Notes: generated by a model not told the origin, from the letters alone. Shown: positions 46,940 to 56,198, counted from the first letter of the stretch. The stretch is 64,000 bases of DNA from Leifsonia psychrotolerans (GCF_013410665.1 NZ_JACCFM010000001.1:3410001-3474000); one strand, 5' to 3'. Numbers and translations are program-made.

Positions 46940-48096
46940 ACACCGTGCTCGACGCCCGCCTGAGGGTCAGACGGGGCGACTTCATTCTGAACGCCGCGGT
47001 GCGGGTGGCCGCGGGCGAGGTGCTGGCCGTGCTCGGCCCGAACGGCTCGGGCAAAACGACCCTCTTGGCAGCAGTGGCTGGCCTCCTTGTTCCGGAATCC
47101 GGAGCGGTCACCGTGTCGGGCCGCCTGATGACCAGCCGTACCGAGAGAGCGAGTCTCTGCGTTCCGCCTGCGCGGCGGGGCATCGGTCTGCTCGGGCAGG
47201 AGCCGCTTCTCTTTCCACACCTCAGCGCGGTGGACAACGTTGCATTCGGGCAGCAGGCGCAGGGCATGAGCCGCCGCTCGGCGCTGTCCGACGCACGCGG
47301 TTGGCTCGACGCGGTCGGGCTTTCAGGCTTCGAGGACCGAAAGCCTGCGCAGCTCTCCGGCGGCCAGCAGCAACGGGTGGCGATCGCTCGCGCACTGGCC
47401 GCCCGACCCCGAGTGCTTCTTTTGGATGAGCCGATGGCGGCGTTGGACGTGCAGAACGCCGTCGCGATTCGCCAGCTCCTGCGGGAGCAACTCACGCGCA
47501 GCGGCACACCGGCGATTATCGTCACCCACGATGTGCTCGACGCCCTCGTGCTCGCCGATCGGGCCGCCATCCTGCACGACGGGCGCATCATCGACGAGGG
47601 GCCGACGGCGCAGGTGCTCGGGGCGCCGCGCACTCAGTTTATTGCCGCGCTGGCGGGTCTCAACCTGGTGCGCGGGACCCGAGTCAGGGTCGCGGGCGAC
47701 GCTGGTTTCGATGCTGGTTTCGACGGTATTCGGTTGCCTGACGGACGGATCCTGCGAGGTCACGCCGGGCGCGCTGGTCACGCCGCTGTGTGGCAGGGAC
47801 CGGGGCCGGCGTCGGCCGTCTTCCCACCGTCGGCCGTCTCCGTCTCCGTCAGCGTGGCCGTCAGCGTGGGATTCGCCGAACCGGTAGTCGACGATCTGCT
47901 GAACCGATGGAGCGCCATCATCTCGGCGCTCGAACCATCCTCGGGCGGCATCCGAGTGCGGACCGTCGACGATTCGGGTGTTGCGGCCGAACTCTCCGCC
48001 GCCCGTGTCGCCGAACTCGGGCTGCGGACCGGCCTGGCGGTGTGGCTATCGGTGCCGGTGGCCGAGGTCACGATCTTCGCCGACCCACCGCTCTGA
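46936..48096 (+). CDS. modC: Molybdate ABC transporter ATP-binding protein
   Basis: This is a 386-residue ATPase with Walker A LGPNGSGKTT (residues 35-44), signature LSGGQQQR, Walker B VLLLDEPMAALD and switch VTHD. The C-terminal ~120 residues form a TOBE/MOP-like domain that in ModC senses molybdate; it contains a Val/Ser repeat (VSVSVSVAVSVG). It closes the modABC operon and converges on hutH with only 10 bases between stops. Confidence 0.93.
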   Translation: MNTVLDARLRVRRGDFILNAAVRVAAGEVLAVLGPNGSGKTTLLAAVAGLLVPESGAVTVSGRLMTSRTERASLCVPPARRGIGLLGQEPLLFPHLSAVDNVAFGQQAQGMSRRSALSDARGWLDAVGLSGFEDRKPAQLSGGQQQRVAIARALAARPRVLLLDEPMAALDVQNAVAIRQLLREQLTRSGTPAIIVTHDVLDALVLADRAAILHDGRIIDEGPTAQVLGAPRTQFIAALAGLNLVRGTRVRVAGDAGFDAGFDGIRLPDGRILRGHAGRAGHAAVWQGPGPASAVFPPSAVSVSVSVAVSVGFAEPVVDDLLNRWSAIISALEPSSGGIRVRTVDDSGVAAELSAARVAELGLRTGLAVWLSVPVAEVTIFADPPL

Positions 48097-48106
48097 CGGA
48101 ACTGCG

Positions 48107-49687
48107 CTAGAGCAGCGGGCCGACCACCGACACCGCAGCCTGCTTCACCGAACCGGTCTGCACCAGGCCGACAACACCCTCGATCTCGGGCGAGAGAAAG
48201 CGGTCATGGCCGGGGCCGTCAGCCACGGTGCGCACGAGGTCGCGCACGGCCCCCGTTGCCGGGCCCGGTACGAGCGGAGCTCGCAGGTCCAGCGAGCGCG
48301 CTGCGGTCATGATCTCAATCGCGAGAACCCGGCCGAGTCCGTCGATCGACCTGCGCAGCTTGCGAGCCGCAGACCAGCCCATCGACACGTGGTCTTCCTG
48401 CATGGCCGACGACGGAATCGAATCGACGGATGCCGGCACCGCCAGCCGCTTCATCTCTGACACAATCCCGGCAGCCGTGTACTGCGCGATCATGAGTCCG
48501 GAATCGACGCCGACCTCGTGCGCCAGGAACGGCGGCAGTCCCTTGTTACGCGACACATCGAGGTGCCGGTCGGTGCGACGCTCGCTCATGCTCGCGACGT
48601 CCGCTGTCGCAATGGCCAGGAAGTCGAGCACGTAGGCGACAGGCGCGCCGTGGAAGTTCCCGTTGGATTCGACGCGGCCGTCGAGCGTGACGACTGGGTT
48701 GTCGACCGCACTCGAAAGCTCCCGACCCGCAATGAGTGCGGCATGGCCGGCGGTGTCGCGGGCAGCACCGTGCACCTGCGGCGAGCAGCGCAGCGAGTAG
48801 GCGTCCTGCACGGTGGTGTCTTCGGGGCCGGCATGACTGGCGACGAGGGGGGAATCGATCAGGAGCGCGCGCAGATTCGAGGCGCTGTCGGCCTGGCCGA
48901 GCTGCGGGCGCAGCGCCTGCAGGTCGTCGGCGAAGACCGCATTGGTGCCGAGGAGTGCCTCGACGCTCATCGCGGCGGCGATGTCTGCGGTTGCGAGCAG
49001 GGTGGCGAGGTCGTCGAGGGCAAGCACGAGCATGCCGAGCATCCCATCGGTGCCGTTGATGAGCGCGAGCCCTTCCTTCTCGGCCAGAACCACGGGGGTG
49101 ATGCCGGCCGCAGCCAGAGCCTCAGCCGCGTTCATCGCGGTGCCGGCGGCATCCCGCACCTCGCCCTCGCCCATGATCGCCAGGGCACAGTGCGCGAGCG
49201 GGGCGAGGTCTCCCGAACAGCCGAGCGAACCGAATTCGCGCACGATAGGGGTGATGCCCGCGTTGAGCACGGCTGCGTAGGTCTCAGCAGTCACCGGGCG
49301 CACGCCGGTGCGACCGGTCATCAGGGTCGACAGGCGCAGCAGCATGAGCGCGCGCACGACTTCGCGCTCGACCTCGGCGCCGCTGCCCGCGGCGTGCGAG
49401 CGCACCAGGCTGGCCTGCAACTGGGCGCGACGGTCGGTCGTGATGAAGGTGGTCGCCAGGGCGCCGAATCCGGTGGAGATTCCATAATGAGGATCAACGT
49501 CGTTGGCGAGGCCGTCGATGATCTGGCGGGTCGCGGCAACGCCGGCGAGGGCGCCGGGGTCGAGCGAAATCGGGGCGTCGTGACGAGCCACGGCGACGAC
49601 GTCGACGAAGCTGACGGGGCCGGTGCCCACGGTGACGGGTGCTGCGCTTGCGGGTTCTGCGCTTGCGGATGCTGCGGTGAAAGTCAT
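48107..49687 (-). CDS. hutH: histidine ammonia-lyase
   Basis: This enzyme removes ammonia from histidine to give urocanate, the first step of the hut pathway. The electrophilic MIO cofactor forms from three residues, here C157-S158-G159 in GSLGCSGDLAPLAH instead of the more common Ala-Ser-Gly. Other active-site segments are YGISTGFGALA and PVAYVLDFLA. At 526 residues it is slightly long because of an Ala/Ser-rich N-terminal tail. A GTG six codons upstream is an alternative start. It is separated from hutU-hutI by about 21 kb. Confidence 0.95.
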   Translation of the reverse strand: MTFTAASASAEPASAAPVTVGTGPVSFVDVVAVARHDAPISLDPGALAGVAATRQIIDGLANDVDPHYGISTGFGALATTFITTDRRAQLQASLVRSHAAGSGAEVEREVVRALMLLRLSTLMTGRTGVRPVTAETYAAVLNAGITPIVREFGSLGCSGDLAPLAHCALAIMGEGEVRDAAGTAMNAAEALAAAGITPVVLAEKEGLALINGTDGMLGMLVLALDDLATLLATADIAAAMSVEALLGTNAVFADDLQALRPQLGQADSASNLRALLIDSPLVASHAGPEDTTVQDAYSLRCSPQVHGAARDTAGHAALIAGRELSSAVDNPVVTLDGRVESNGNFHGAPVAYVLDFLAIATADVASMSERRTDRHLDVSRNKGLPPFLAHEVGVDSGLMIAQYTAAGIVSEMKRLAVPASVDSIPSSAMQEDHVSMGWSAARKLRRSIDGLGRVLAIEIMTAARSLDLRAPLVPGPATGAVRDLVRTVADGPGHDRFLSPEIEGVVGLVQTGSVKQAAVSVVGPLL

Positions 49688-49773
49688 GCTTCGATTCGAC
49701 ACCACTCGAGGAGCTCAGACCAGCGCTCCGCGCCTGCTCGTGTCTGCGATCCCAGACGGATGCGGGGAGGAGC

Positions 49774-50907
49774 CTAGTCGCCGAGGGTGTCGTGCAGGAA
49801 TGCGGCCACGCGCATCCGCACGTCTGCGTCGAGGATACCGATCGAGTGCAGCGCGCCCGGTACCTCGACGAACTCGTGGGCGACGCCTTCCCGGCGGAGC
49901 GCCGCGGACACCAGCTGGGCCTGCACGAGCGGGGTGAACTCGGCGCGTGAATTCGCGATGAAGAACGGTGGATCACTGGAATCGAGTGCGCCGGGCGCCG
50001 AGGCTTCCGCTGCTGCGGGGCAGTCGCCGAGAGTCTGGCAGCCGAGGTAGCGCAGGGTGATGCGTCGCAGGTCTCCGGCCGGGGTCACACCCGGTGTCTG
50101 AGCGAACGGGGAACCGGTCTCCGGCAGCATCGCCTGTGTTTCACCGGCGGCGATCACGGACTCCCTCAGGTCAAGCGGTGCAGAAAGAACCACGACTGCG
50201 GCCACTCGTGACCCCTCGGTGAGCGATCCGGTTCCGCGTGCGCCGAGCAGAGCCGCGAGGTTGCCGCCGGCTGAACCGCCGAAAGCGCCGATGCGCTCGG
50301 GGTCGATGTTGAATCGTTCAGCATTCGCCGGTTCCCGGAGCCAGCTGACCGCACGGCTCACGTCGTCGATCGCGGCCGGGAACGGGTCTGCGGGGGCGAG
50401 GCGGTAGTTCACCGACACGGCGACGAACCCCTCGGAGGCCAACCACACGCACACCTGACGCCAGTCGCTATTGGCCTTGTCGCCGCGAGACCAGCTCCCG
50501 CCATGAATCGAGACGACGGCGGGTCGCAGAGCGGGGAGTGCGGCGTCGTTGTCAGTGTCGTGCACGCCGTCCGTTCCGGGCGTGTTTTGCACGCCGTCCG
50601 TGCCGGGCGGCAGGCAGACGTCGAGGGCCAGGGGCGTGCCATCCGGCTCAGTGATGCCAGGCGCAAAAGCAATATTGGGCACGACGGTGATCTTGCGTGG
50701 CGGCGAGAAAGTACGGATGCCCACGAACTCTGGTGTCACGCGTTCACTCACCGTCGGGGAAGAACTGTCGCTCAGCCAATCGGCCGGTTCGGCCTGAAAT
50801 CCAGAAAGTAGGGCCGTGCTGGCAAGAGCAAGACTGATCGCGCCGATGATCGCCAGAGGCCGGATGCGGCGAAAGCCGTATCCAACAGATCGACGTCGAG
50901 AAGACAC
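49774..50907 (-). CDS. Exported alpha/beta-hydrolase (esterase/lipase-like)
   Basis: This is a 377-residue hydrolase with an N-terminal signal or anchor (RPLAIIGAISLALASTALLSG after an Arg-rich start). Its alpha/beta-hydrolase fold is of the BD-FAE/hormone-sensitive lipase group: oxyanion motif HGGSWSRGDK, nucleophile GGSAGG, and the catalytic His in GALHSIG. A small insertion repeats GTDGV twice. The GTG chosen has GGAGCG upstream; the ~166 codons of open frame before it are repeat DNA. The substrate is unknown; carboxyl esters are expected. Confidence 0.83.
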   Translation of the reverse strand: MSSRRRSVGYGFRRIRPLAIIGAISLALASTALLSGFQAEPADWLSDSSSPTVSERVTPEFVGIRTFSPPRKITVVPNIAFAPGITEPDGTPLALDVCLPPGTDGVQNTPGTDGVHDTDNDAALPALRPAVVSIHGGSWSRGDKANSDWRQVCVWLASEGFVAVSVNYRLAPADPFPAAIDDVSRAVSWLREPANAERFNIDPERIGAFGGSAGGNLAALLGARGTGSLTEGSRVAAVVVLSAPLDLRESVIAAGETQAMLPETGSPFAQTPGVTPAGDLRRITLRYLGCQTLGDCPAAAEASAPGALDSSDPPFFIANSRAEFTPLVQAQLVSAALRREGVAHEFVEVPGALHSIGILDADVRMRVAAFLHDTLGD

Positions 50908-51023
50908 ATTCGCTCCAGGGTTCGCAACAGTGCGGGTGAATCGAGGATAGGGGGCGGGGGGCTGCGTGGCGAATCGGTCCCGATGCTGCACTGTTGTGGT
51001 CAACGCGAGGCGGATTCCCCTCC

Positions 51024-51690
51024 CGCCGATCGACCCCCCTCCGTTGATCGACCCCCTCCCGTTGATCGACCCCCTCCCGTTGATCGAGCCCCCTCCCGTT
51101 GATCGACCCCCCTCCCGTTGATCGAGCCTGTCGAGATCCCGTGAGCCCACCTCGAGACGCGGCGCGTGGTCTCGACACGCTCGACCGACGCTTCGGCGAT
51201 CGAGTCCGCACGCTTCCGTTGATCGAGCTCGTCGAGATCCCGTAAGCCCACCTCGAGACGCGGCGCGTGGTCTCGACACGCTCGACCGACGGTTCGGTGA
51301 TCGACCTGCACCCCTCTCGTCGCTCGACCCCCTCTCGTCGCTCGACCCCCTCCCGTTGATCGACCCCCTCCCGCTGATCGAGCTCGTCGAGATCCCGTGA
51401 GCCAACCTCGAGACGCGGCGCGAGGTCTCGACAAGGTCGACCGACGCTTCGGCGACCGACCCGCACCCCTCTCGTCGCTCGGTCCCTTCCGCTCATCGAG
51501 CGTGTCGAGATCCCGTCAGCCAACCTCGAAACTGGGGGACCGAGGTCTCGACAAGCTCGACCCACGGTCGGCAGTTGACTTCGCACCCTTCCGTTGATCG
51601 AGCCCACACCGTTGATCGAGCCCGCCCCGCTGATCGAGCCTGTCGAGATCCTGTGAGCCACCCTCGAGGCCTTGGCCGGGATCTCGACCG
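51024..51690. repeat. Second dyad-repeat array, five copies plus 17-18 base subunits
   Basis: Five copies of a ~70-base element begin near 51121, 51222, 51377, 51495 and 51633. Each has an ATCGAGC(C/T)YGTCGAGATC arm, a middle with ACCTCGAGACGCGGCGCG or a variant, and a GGTCTCGACA-GCTCGACC arm. They are separated by varying numbers of CCCTCCCGTTGATCGAC-type subunits, most densely at 51030-51120. It is the same design as the array at 38.7-39.7 kb with different middle and subunit sequence. The gap 50908-51791 holds nothing else but an AT-richer promoter zone at 51710-51790. Confidence 0.9.
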
Positions 51691-51791
51691 GCTACTAGTT
51701 CTCGATCCCTCCACAGATATAGCTTCGAGAAGTTATGCACCAATACTGAGAAAAGCTCGTAATTATGTTCGTTCTTTGGGAGAATAGAGCT

Positions 51792-53441
51792 ATGTCAATC
51801 ACCTCCCCACCCCCCGTCTCCGCCCCGGAGCCGACACCCGCCTCGGGTGCGTCGGCACCGACCGCGGCCATGGTGCTGGCGGCGGTCGAACAGGCCCGCT
51901 CTTCTCTGGCGGTTCTCGGCACCGTCAGCCCCGAGGCGTTCACTGACGACGACCTACTCGGTGTGCTCGGTGCGTTCGAAGGCGTCGGCCGGCTCGTCGA
52001 TGCCGGCCGGGTGGTTGTGGCGGCGACGGTCGAGGAACGCTCCGGCCGGTGGCTTGGCCGTGACTCCCTGGCGGCGAAGCGGGGCTGCACGAGTGGCATC
52101 GACCTGATCACCCGGGTCACCCGCATTTCCGGCCGTGAAGCGAAACGCCGTAGCGCGCTCGGTCTGCGAATGCGGGACACGCAGCACGTCGGCACGATCA
52201 TCCCCGCACTGTTCCCCACGGTCGGTGCCGCGGTCGCTTCGGGCTTGCTGGGGGTGGATGCGGCGGAGGTGATCATGTCCGGTCTGGCCGAGATCTCCCC
52301 GCGTGTTGCCCCCGATGATCTTGCGGCTGCGGAACGCGCGTTGGTGTCTGCGGCGACGGGCACGATCACGGCCGAGAATGAGGGTGAGCCGGGCGCGGGC
52401 TTCGCATTCTCGGCGGACTCGATGCGGGTGCAGATGTTGCAGTGGCAGGCGGCGCTGGACCCCGACGGGGTGGCACCGAATGAGGTCGAGGGTGAGGCGA
52501 CGAGCACGATCAGTTTCGGCCGCTTCAAAGACGGAATCTACCCGGTGCGGGGCGGGGTGACTCCCGATCTGTACGGAATCATGAACCTCACCTTCGACGC
52601 GTTCATTGCCGCCCGCAAAACCCCCGCGTTCCCCACCGCCGCCGAACAAGCCCGCGACCAGGCCCGCGACCAGGCACGCGACGACCAAGCCGAGCTCGAT
52701 TCTCACGACGGTCACGACGGTCACGACGGTCCCGACGGACACGACGTATACGACGAGCACCTCCACGACCATGACCATGACGACCACGGCCAGGGTGCAG
52801 CCTCAGCTGAGGTGCCTCTTCCCGGGTCGGCCGGGCATGAGTTCGATGACGTCGACACCCGCACGGCCGGTGAGAAGCGGGCCGATATTCTGCGCGGCAT
52901 GTTCACCCAGCTGGCCCAGGCCGATAACACTCCCAGCATTGGTGGTGCACCGCCGACCGTGGTGGTGCATGTGAACGTGAACGATATTGAAGCCGGGCGC
53001 GGTGTCGGCTGGATCGACGGCGTCGACGCCCCCATCTCGCTTCGCACGGTGGATCAGATGATGTGTGCCGGAGGCACCCAAACGGTTCTGTTCGGTCAGA
53101 ACGGTGAGGTTCTCACCCTGACCGATCCGCAACGACTGTTCAACCGTGCCCAACGCCGGGCGATCCTCGCCCGCGACGGCGGCTGCGGCGTTCCCGGCTG
53201 CGACGCCCCCACACAGTGGCTCGAGTTTCATCACGTGATCCCCTGGAGCAAAGGCGGCGTCACCGAGGTCGACAATGGTGTGGCGCTGTGTTGGCGACAT
53301 CATCACACCATCGAAACCTCCGGCTGGGAGATCCTCATGGTCAACGGTCGGCCCCGCGTGAAGGCCCCGGCCTGGATCGATCCGAGCCGCACCTGGCGTG
53401 ACGCCAACCGCCACCGCACCGACACCCACCGCCGCGACTGA
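51792..53441 (+). CDS. DUF222 / HNH endonuclease domain protein (13E12 repeat family)
   Basis: This is a 549-residue member of a family that is multicopy in actinomycete genomes. Residues ~20-290 are the DUF222 domain. About residues 303-335 are an unusual His/Asp-rich stretch with repeated GHD units. At 467-510 is an HNH nuclease domain with CGVPGC, FHHVIPWSKGG, DNG and CWRHHH, so zinc-binding Cys and catalytic His/Asn appear intact. The biological role of the family is not established; mobility or DNA processing is inferred from the HNH. GGGAG is 9 nt before the ATG, and TAATTA near 51760 is a possible -10. The repeat array ends about 100 bases upstream. Confidence 0.88.
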   Translation: MSITSPPPVSAPEPTPASGASAPTAAMVLAAVEQARSSLAVLGTVSPEAFTDDDLLGVLGAFEGVGRLVDAGRVVVAATVEERSGRWLGRDSLAAKRGCTSGIDLITRVTRISGREAKRRSALGLRMRDTQHVGTIIPALFPTVGAAVASGLLGVDAAEVIMSGLAEISPRVAPDDLAAAERALVSAATGTITAENEGEPGAGFAFSADSMRVQMLQWQAALDPDGVAPNEVEGEATSTISFGRFKDGIYPVRGGVTPDLYGIMNLTFDAFIAARKTPAFPTAAEQARDQARDQARDDQAELDSHDGHDGHDGPDGHDVYDEHLHDHDHDDHGQGAASAEVPLPGSAGHEFDDVDTRTAGEKRADILRGMFTQLAQADNTPSIGGAPPTVVVHVNVNDIEAGRGVGWIDGVDAPISLRTVDQMMCAGGTQTVLFGQNGEVLTLTDPQRLFNRAQRRAILARDGGCGVPGCDAPTQWLEFHHVIPWSKGGVTEVDNGVALCWRHHHTIETSGWEILMVNGRPRVKAPAWIDPSRTWRDANRHRTDTHRRD

Positions 53442-53576
53442 CATTCGCATAGCGATCCACGGTGATTTCTCAGGCAGCATCCGGTAGCGTAGACAAGTCG
53501 GCTCTTGACACCGCGCGTTATTGTGTGTGCGGATGGGTTTGTAAGTCAGGTGGGCCGGTTTACCAGTAATCCGCTG

Positions 53577-53587
53577 GTGATAATCAC
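53577..53587 (+). promoter_or_regulatory. Possible promoter and GTGATAATCAC palindrome upstream of the helicase
   Basis: GATAAT (53579-53584) is a close -10 match and lies inside the 11-base palindrome GTGATAATCAC. It would give a leader of about 95 bases before the helicase ATG. An upstream TTGACA at 53505-53510 has no matching -10 at 17 bases. The 247-base gap 53442-53688 holds nothing else I can support. Confidence 0.35.
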
Positions 53588-53688
53588 TGTATGTGAAACG
53601 GTCCCGGCCATTGACTGCCCGGGTTCTCAGGTTGCGCCGTATCTCGGCGTCGTTTGCCATGTACTCAACACAACCCAGAAACACCGCT

Positions 53689-55953
53689 ATGGCTCAGAAT
53701 AAGAAGCCGGCCGCTGGCCGCGCCCCCAAGAATTTCGATCCGAACTACACAGGTGGTCCCCGCAAGGGTGGACCCAAGACGGGCAGCAAGAGCCCCGGTC
53801 ACCGCGGATTCCGTGCTGACGAGGGTGCGCCCAAGAAGCAGCGTTGGAACGCCGACGAGCGTGCCGCTCGTTCGACCAGTCGCCCCGCCGGCGATCGCCC
53901 GGCCTACGGCAATGACCGCTCAGAGCGCCCCGCATCCGGTGGCCGCACCGAGCGTCCCTCGTATAACGACCGTGCCCCGCGTACCGATCGTCCCGCGTAC
54001 AACAACGACCGTCCGGCACGCGGCGAGCGTCCCTCGTATGGCGACCGGCCGGCCCGAACCGACCGCCCGTCCTACGGCAGCGACCGGCCCTCCTACGGTG
54101 ACCGTCCGGCCCGTGGTGAGCGTCCCGCGTACAACAACGACCGTCCGTCGTACGGTGACCGTGCCCCGCGCACTGACCGTCCGGCTTACAACAATGACCG
54201 TCCGGCCCGTGGTGAGCGTCCCGCGTACAACAACGACCGTCCGTCGTACGGTGACCGTGCCCCGCGCACTGACCGTCCGGCTTACAACAATGACCGTCCG
54301 GCTCGCACCAGTAGTGACCGTCCGTCGTACGGTGACCGTCCGGCTCGCACCGAGCGCAGCGCCCGCCCGTCTTACGGCAGCGACCGTGGCGACCGCGGTG
54401 CCCGCACCGAGCGTCCCGCCTACAACAACGACCGTCCGTCGTACGGTGACCGTGCCCCGCGCACTGACCGTCCGGCTTACAACAATGACCGTCCGGCTCG
54501 CACCAGTAGTGACCGTCCGTCGTACGGTGACCGTCCGGCTCGCACCGAGCGCAGCGACCGCCCGTCCTACGGCAGCGACCGTGGCGACCGCGGTGCCCGC
54601 ACCGAGCGTCCCGCCTACAACAACGACCGCGCCCCGCGTCGCGAGTTCACCAGCGATCGTCCCAGCATGAGCAGCAGCGGCGACAGCAAGTTCTACCCGA
54701 GCCGCGACGATAAGCCCCGCTTCACGGCCGAGGAAGACGTGGTCCTGGAACGTCTCGAAGCCCAGGCCACCACGGCCTCCGATGTCGTCGGCGTCACCTT
54801 TGCCGAGCTCGGCCTCGGTGGCAACATCGTGCGCGAGCTCGGACTGCTCGGTGCAGCCAGCCCGTTCCCGATCCAGGCCGCAACCATCCCCGACGTGCTC
54901 GCCGGTCGCGACGTGCTCGGCCGCGGCCGTACCGGCTCCGGCAAGACCATTGCTTTCGGTGCTCCTCTCGTTGAGAAGCTGATGGAGAACGACGGTGGAA
55001 AGAACCGCCAGCAGGGCCGCAAGCCCCGCGCACTGATCCTCGCCCCGACCCGTGAGCTCGCGCTGCAGATCGACCGCACCGTGCAGCCGATCGCCCGGAG
55101 CGTCGGCCTCTTCACGACCCAGATCTACGGCGGAGTGCCGCAGTACCACCAGGTGAGCGCCCTGCACCGCGGCGTCGACATCATCATCGGCACCCCGGGT
55201 CGCATCGAAGACCTCATCGATCAGGGCAAGCTCGACCTCAGCCAGATCAGCATCACGGTGCTCGACGAGGCCGACCACATGTGCGACCTGGGCTTCCTCG
55301 AGCCTGTGCAGCGCATCCTGGATCGCACCAAAAAGGGCGGCCAGAAGCTCCTCTTCTCGGCAACCCTCGACAAGGGTGTGGCCACGCTGGTCAACCAGTA
55401 CCTCACCAACCCGTCAGTGCACGAGGTTGCCGGTGAAGACCAGGCGTCCTCGACCATCGACCACCAGGTTCTGGTCGTCGAGCACCGCGACAAGAGCGCC
55501 ATCATCGAGCAGCTCGCTGACCGCAAGGGCAAGACGCTGATCTTCAGCCGCACCCGTGCCTACGCTGAGCAGCTCGCCGACCAGCTCGAAGACGCCGGCA
55601 TCCGGGCTACCAGCCTGCACGGTGACCTGAACCAGTCGCGCCGCACGCGGAACCTCGCGCTGCTCACCAGTGGTCGCGTCAACGTGTTGGTGGCAACGGA
55701 TGTCGCGGCTCGCGGCATCCACGTCGACGACATCGACCTGGTCATTCAGGCTGATGCCCCCGACGAGTACAAGACCTACCTGCACCGTGCCGGCCGCACC
55801 GGCCGCGCGGGCAAGACCGGTACCGTTGTCACGCTCATTCCGAAGCAGCGCCAGCGCCGCATGGACGAGCTGCTCGGTCGCGCCGAGATCGACGCCAGCT
55901 ACGCAACGGCTCGTCCGGGCGACGCAGCAGTTGTGGCCCTCGCAAGCCTTTAA
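53689..55953 (+). CDS. DEAD-box RNA helicase with N-terminal Arg/Asp/Tyr repeat tail
   Basis: This is a 754-residue helicase. Residues ~60-330 are a disordered tail of DRPSYGDRAPRTDRPAYNND-like repeats, coded by direct DNA repeats including a 195-base tandem duplication. The helicase core follows with all motifs: GRTGSGKT (near residue 412), PTRELA, TPGR, DEAD (near 525), SAT, HGDLNQSRR, ATDVAARGIH and HRAGRTGRAG. The tail is N-terminal, whereas bacterial RhlE/DeaD-type helicases usually have it at the C-terminus. Expected roles are ribosome assembly, RNA decay or cold adaptation. The open frame 32 codons upstream is rejected; no strong ribosome site is seen. Confidence 0.92.
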   Translation: MAQNKKPAAGRAPKNFDPNYTGGPRKGGPKTGSKSPGHRGFRADEGAPKKQRWNADERAARSTSRPAGDRPAYGNDRSERPASGGRTERPSYNDRAPRTDRPAYNNDRPARGERPSYGDRPARTDRPSYGSDRPSYGDRPARGERPAYNNDRPSYGDRAPRTDRPAYNNDRPARGERPAYNNDRPSYGDRAPRTDRPAYNNDRPARTSSDRPSYGDRPARTERSARPSYGSDRGDRGARTERPAYNNDRPSYGDRAPRTDRPAYNNDRPARTSSDRPSYGDRPARTERSDRPSYGSDRGDRGARTERPAYNNDRAPRREFTSDRPSMSSSGDSKFYPSRDDKPRFTAEEDVVLERLEAQATTASDVVGVTFAELGLGGNIVRELGLLGAASPFPIQAATIPDVLAGRDVLGRGRTGSGKTIAFGAPLVEKLMENDGGKNRQQGRKPRALILAPTRELALQIDRTVQPIARSVGLFTTQIYGGVPQYHQVSALHRGVDIIIGTPGRIEDLIDQGKLDLSQISITVLDEADHMCDLGFLEPVQRILDRTKKGGQKLLFSATLDKGVATLVNQYLTNPSVHEVAGEDQASSTIDHQVLVVEHRDKSAIIEQLADRKGKTLIFSRTRAYAEQLADQLEDAGIRATSLHGDLNQSRRTRNLALLTSGRVNVLVATDVAARGIHVDDIDLVIQADAPDEYKTYLHRAGRTGRAGKTGTVVTLIPKQRQRRMDELLGRAEIDASYATARPGDAAVVALASL

Positions 55954-55963
55954 AGCGTCACAG

Positions 55964-56003
55964 CCAAACAGGGCACCCCTTAAAAAGTGGGTGCCCTGTT
56001 TGG
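55964..56003 (+). terminator. Hairpin after the helicase gene
   Basis: Perfect 15-bp arms CCAAACAGGGCACCC (55964-55978) and complement (55989-56003) surround a 10-base loop, 11 bases after the helicase stop. There is no uridine tract, which is common for actinobacterial terminators. Confidence 0.75.
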
Positions 56004-56198
56004 GTGACAAGGTCTGCGTGTTTCATGAAAATGCCCGGTGTAGAGTCAAAAATCCACCAGAAATTTTCCGCGTGTTGCTGGCGTGTTTCAGGGCGCGCCC
56101 TCTACGCTCAGAGTGTTGCAGGTGTGTCGTTATGCGACATACCCACGCACTTCCTGCCCCAATTCGGGTTTGGGGCAGAGAGAGCGTGTGACACATGT
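56004..56198 (+). ncRNA. Candidate small RNA ending at a strong terminator (tentative)
   Basis: Nothing here codes for a recognisable protein, yet the segment lies between the helicase terminator and a second, canonical terminator read in the same direction. It contains two small hairpins: TGTCG-N5-CGACA near 56127 and CTGCCCCAA / TTGGGGCAG near 56153. A short RNA with its own promoter would explain the second terminator; readthrough from the helicase gene is the alternative. No promoter is clear. Confidence 0.25.

Noticed and set aside
50908..51661. Open frames before the exported hydrolase and on the opposite strand
   Set aside because: They are Gly/Ser/Arg repeat translations of the second array; the hydrolase has a good GTG start with GGAGCG after them.
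53505..53533. TTGACA at 53505 as the helicase promoter
   Set aside because: No acceptable -10 hexamer exists 16-18 bases downstream; GATAAT at 53579 is a better candidate.
53920..55278. 452-codon minus-strand frame opposite the helicase
   Set aside because: It is a shadow of the repeat tail (Val/Thr/Arg repeats) opposite a protein with all DEAD-box motifs.
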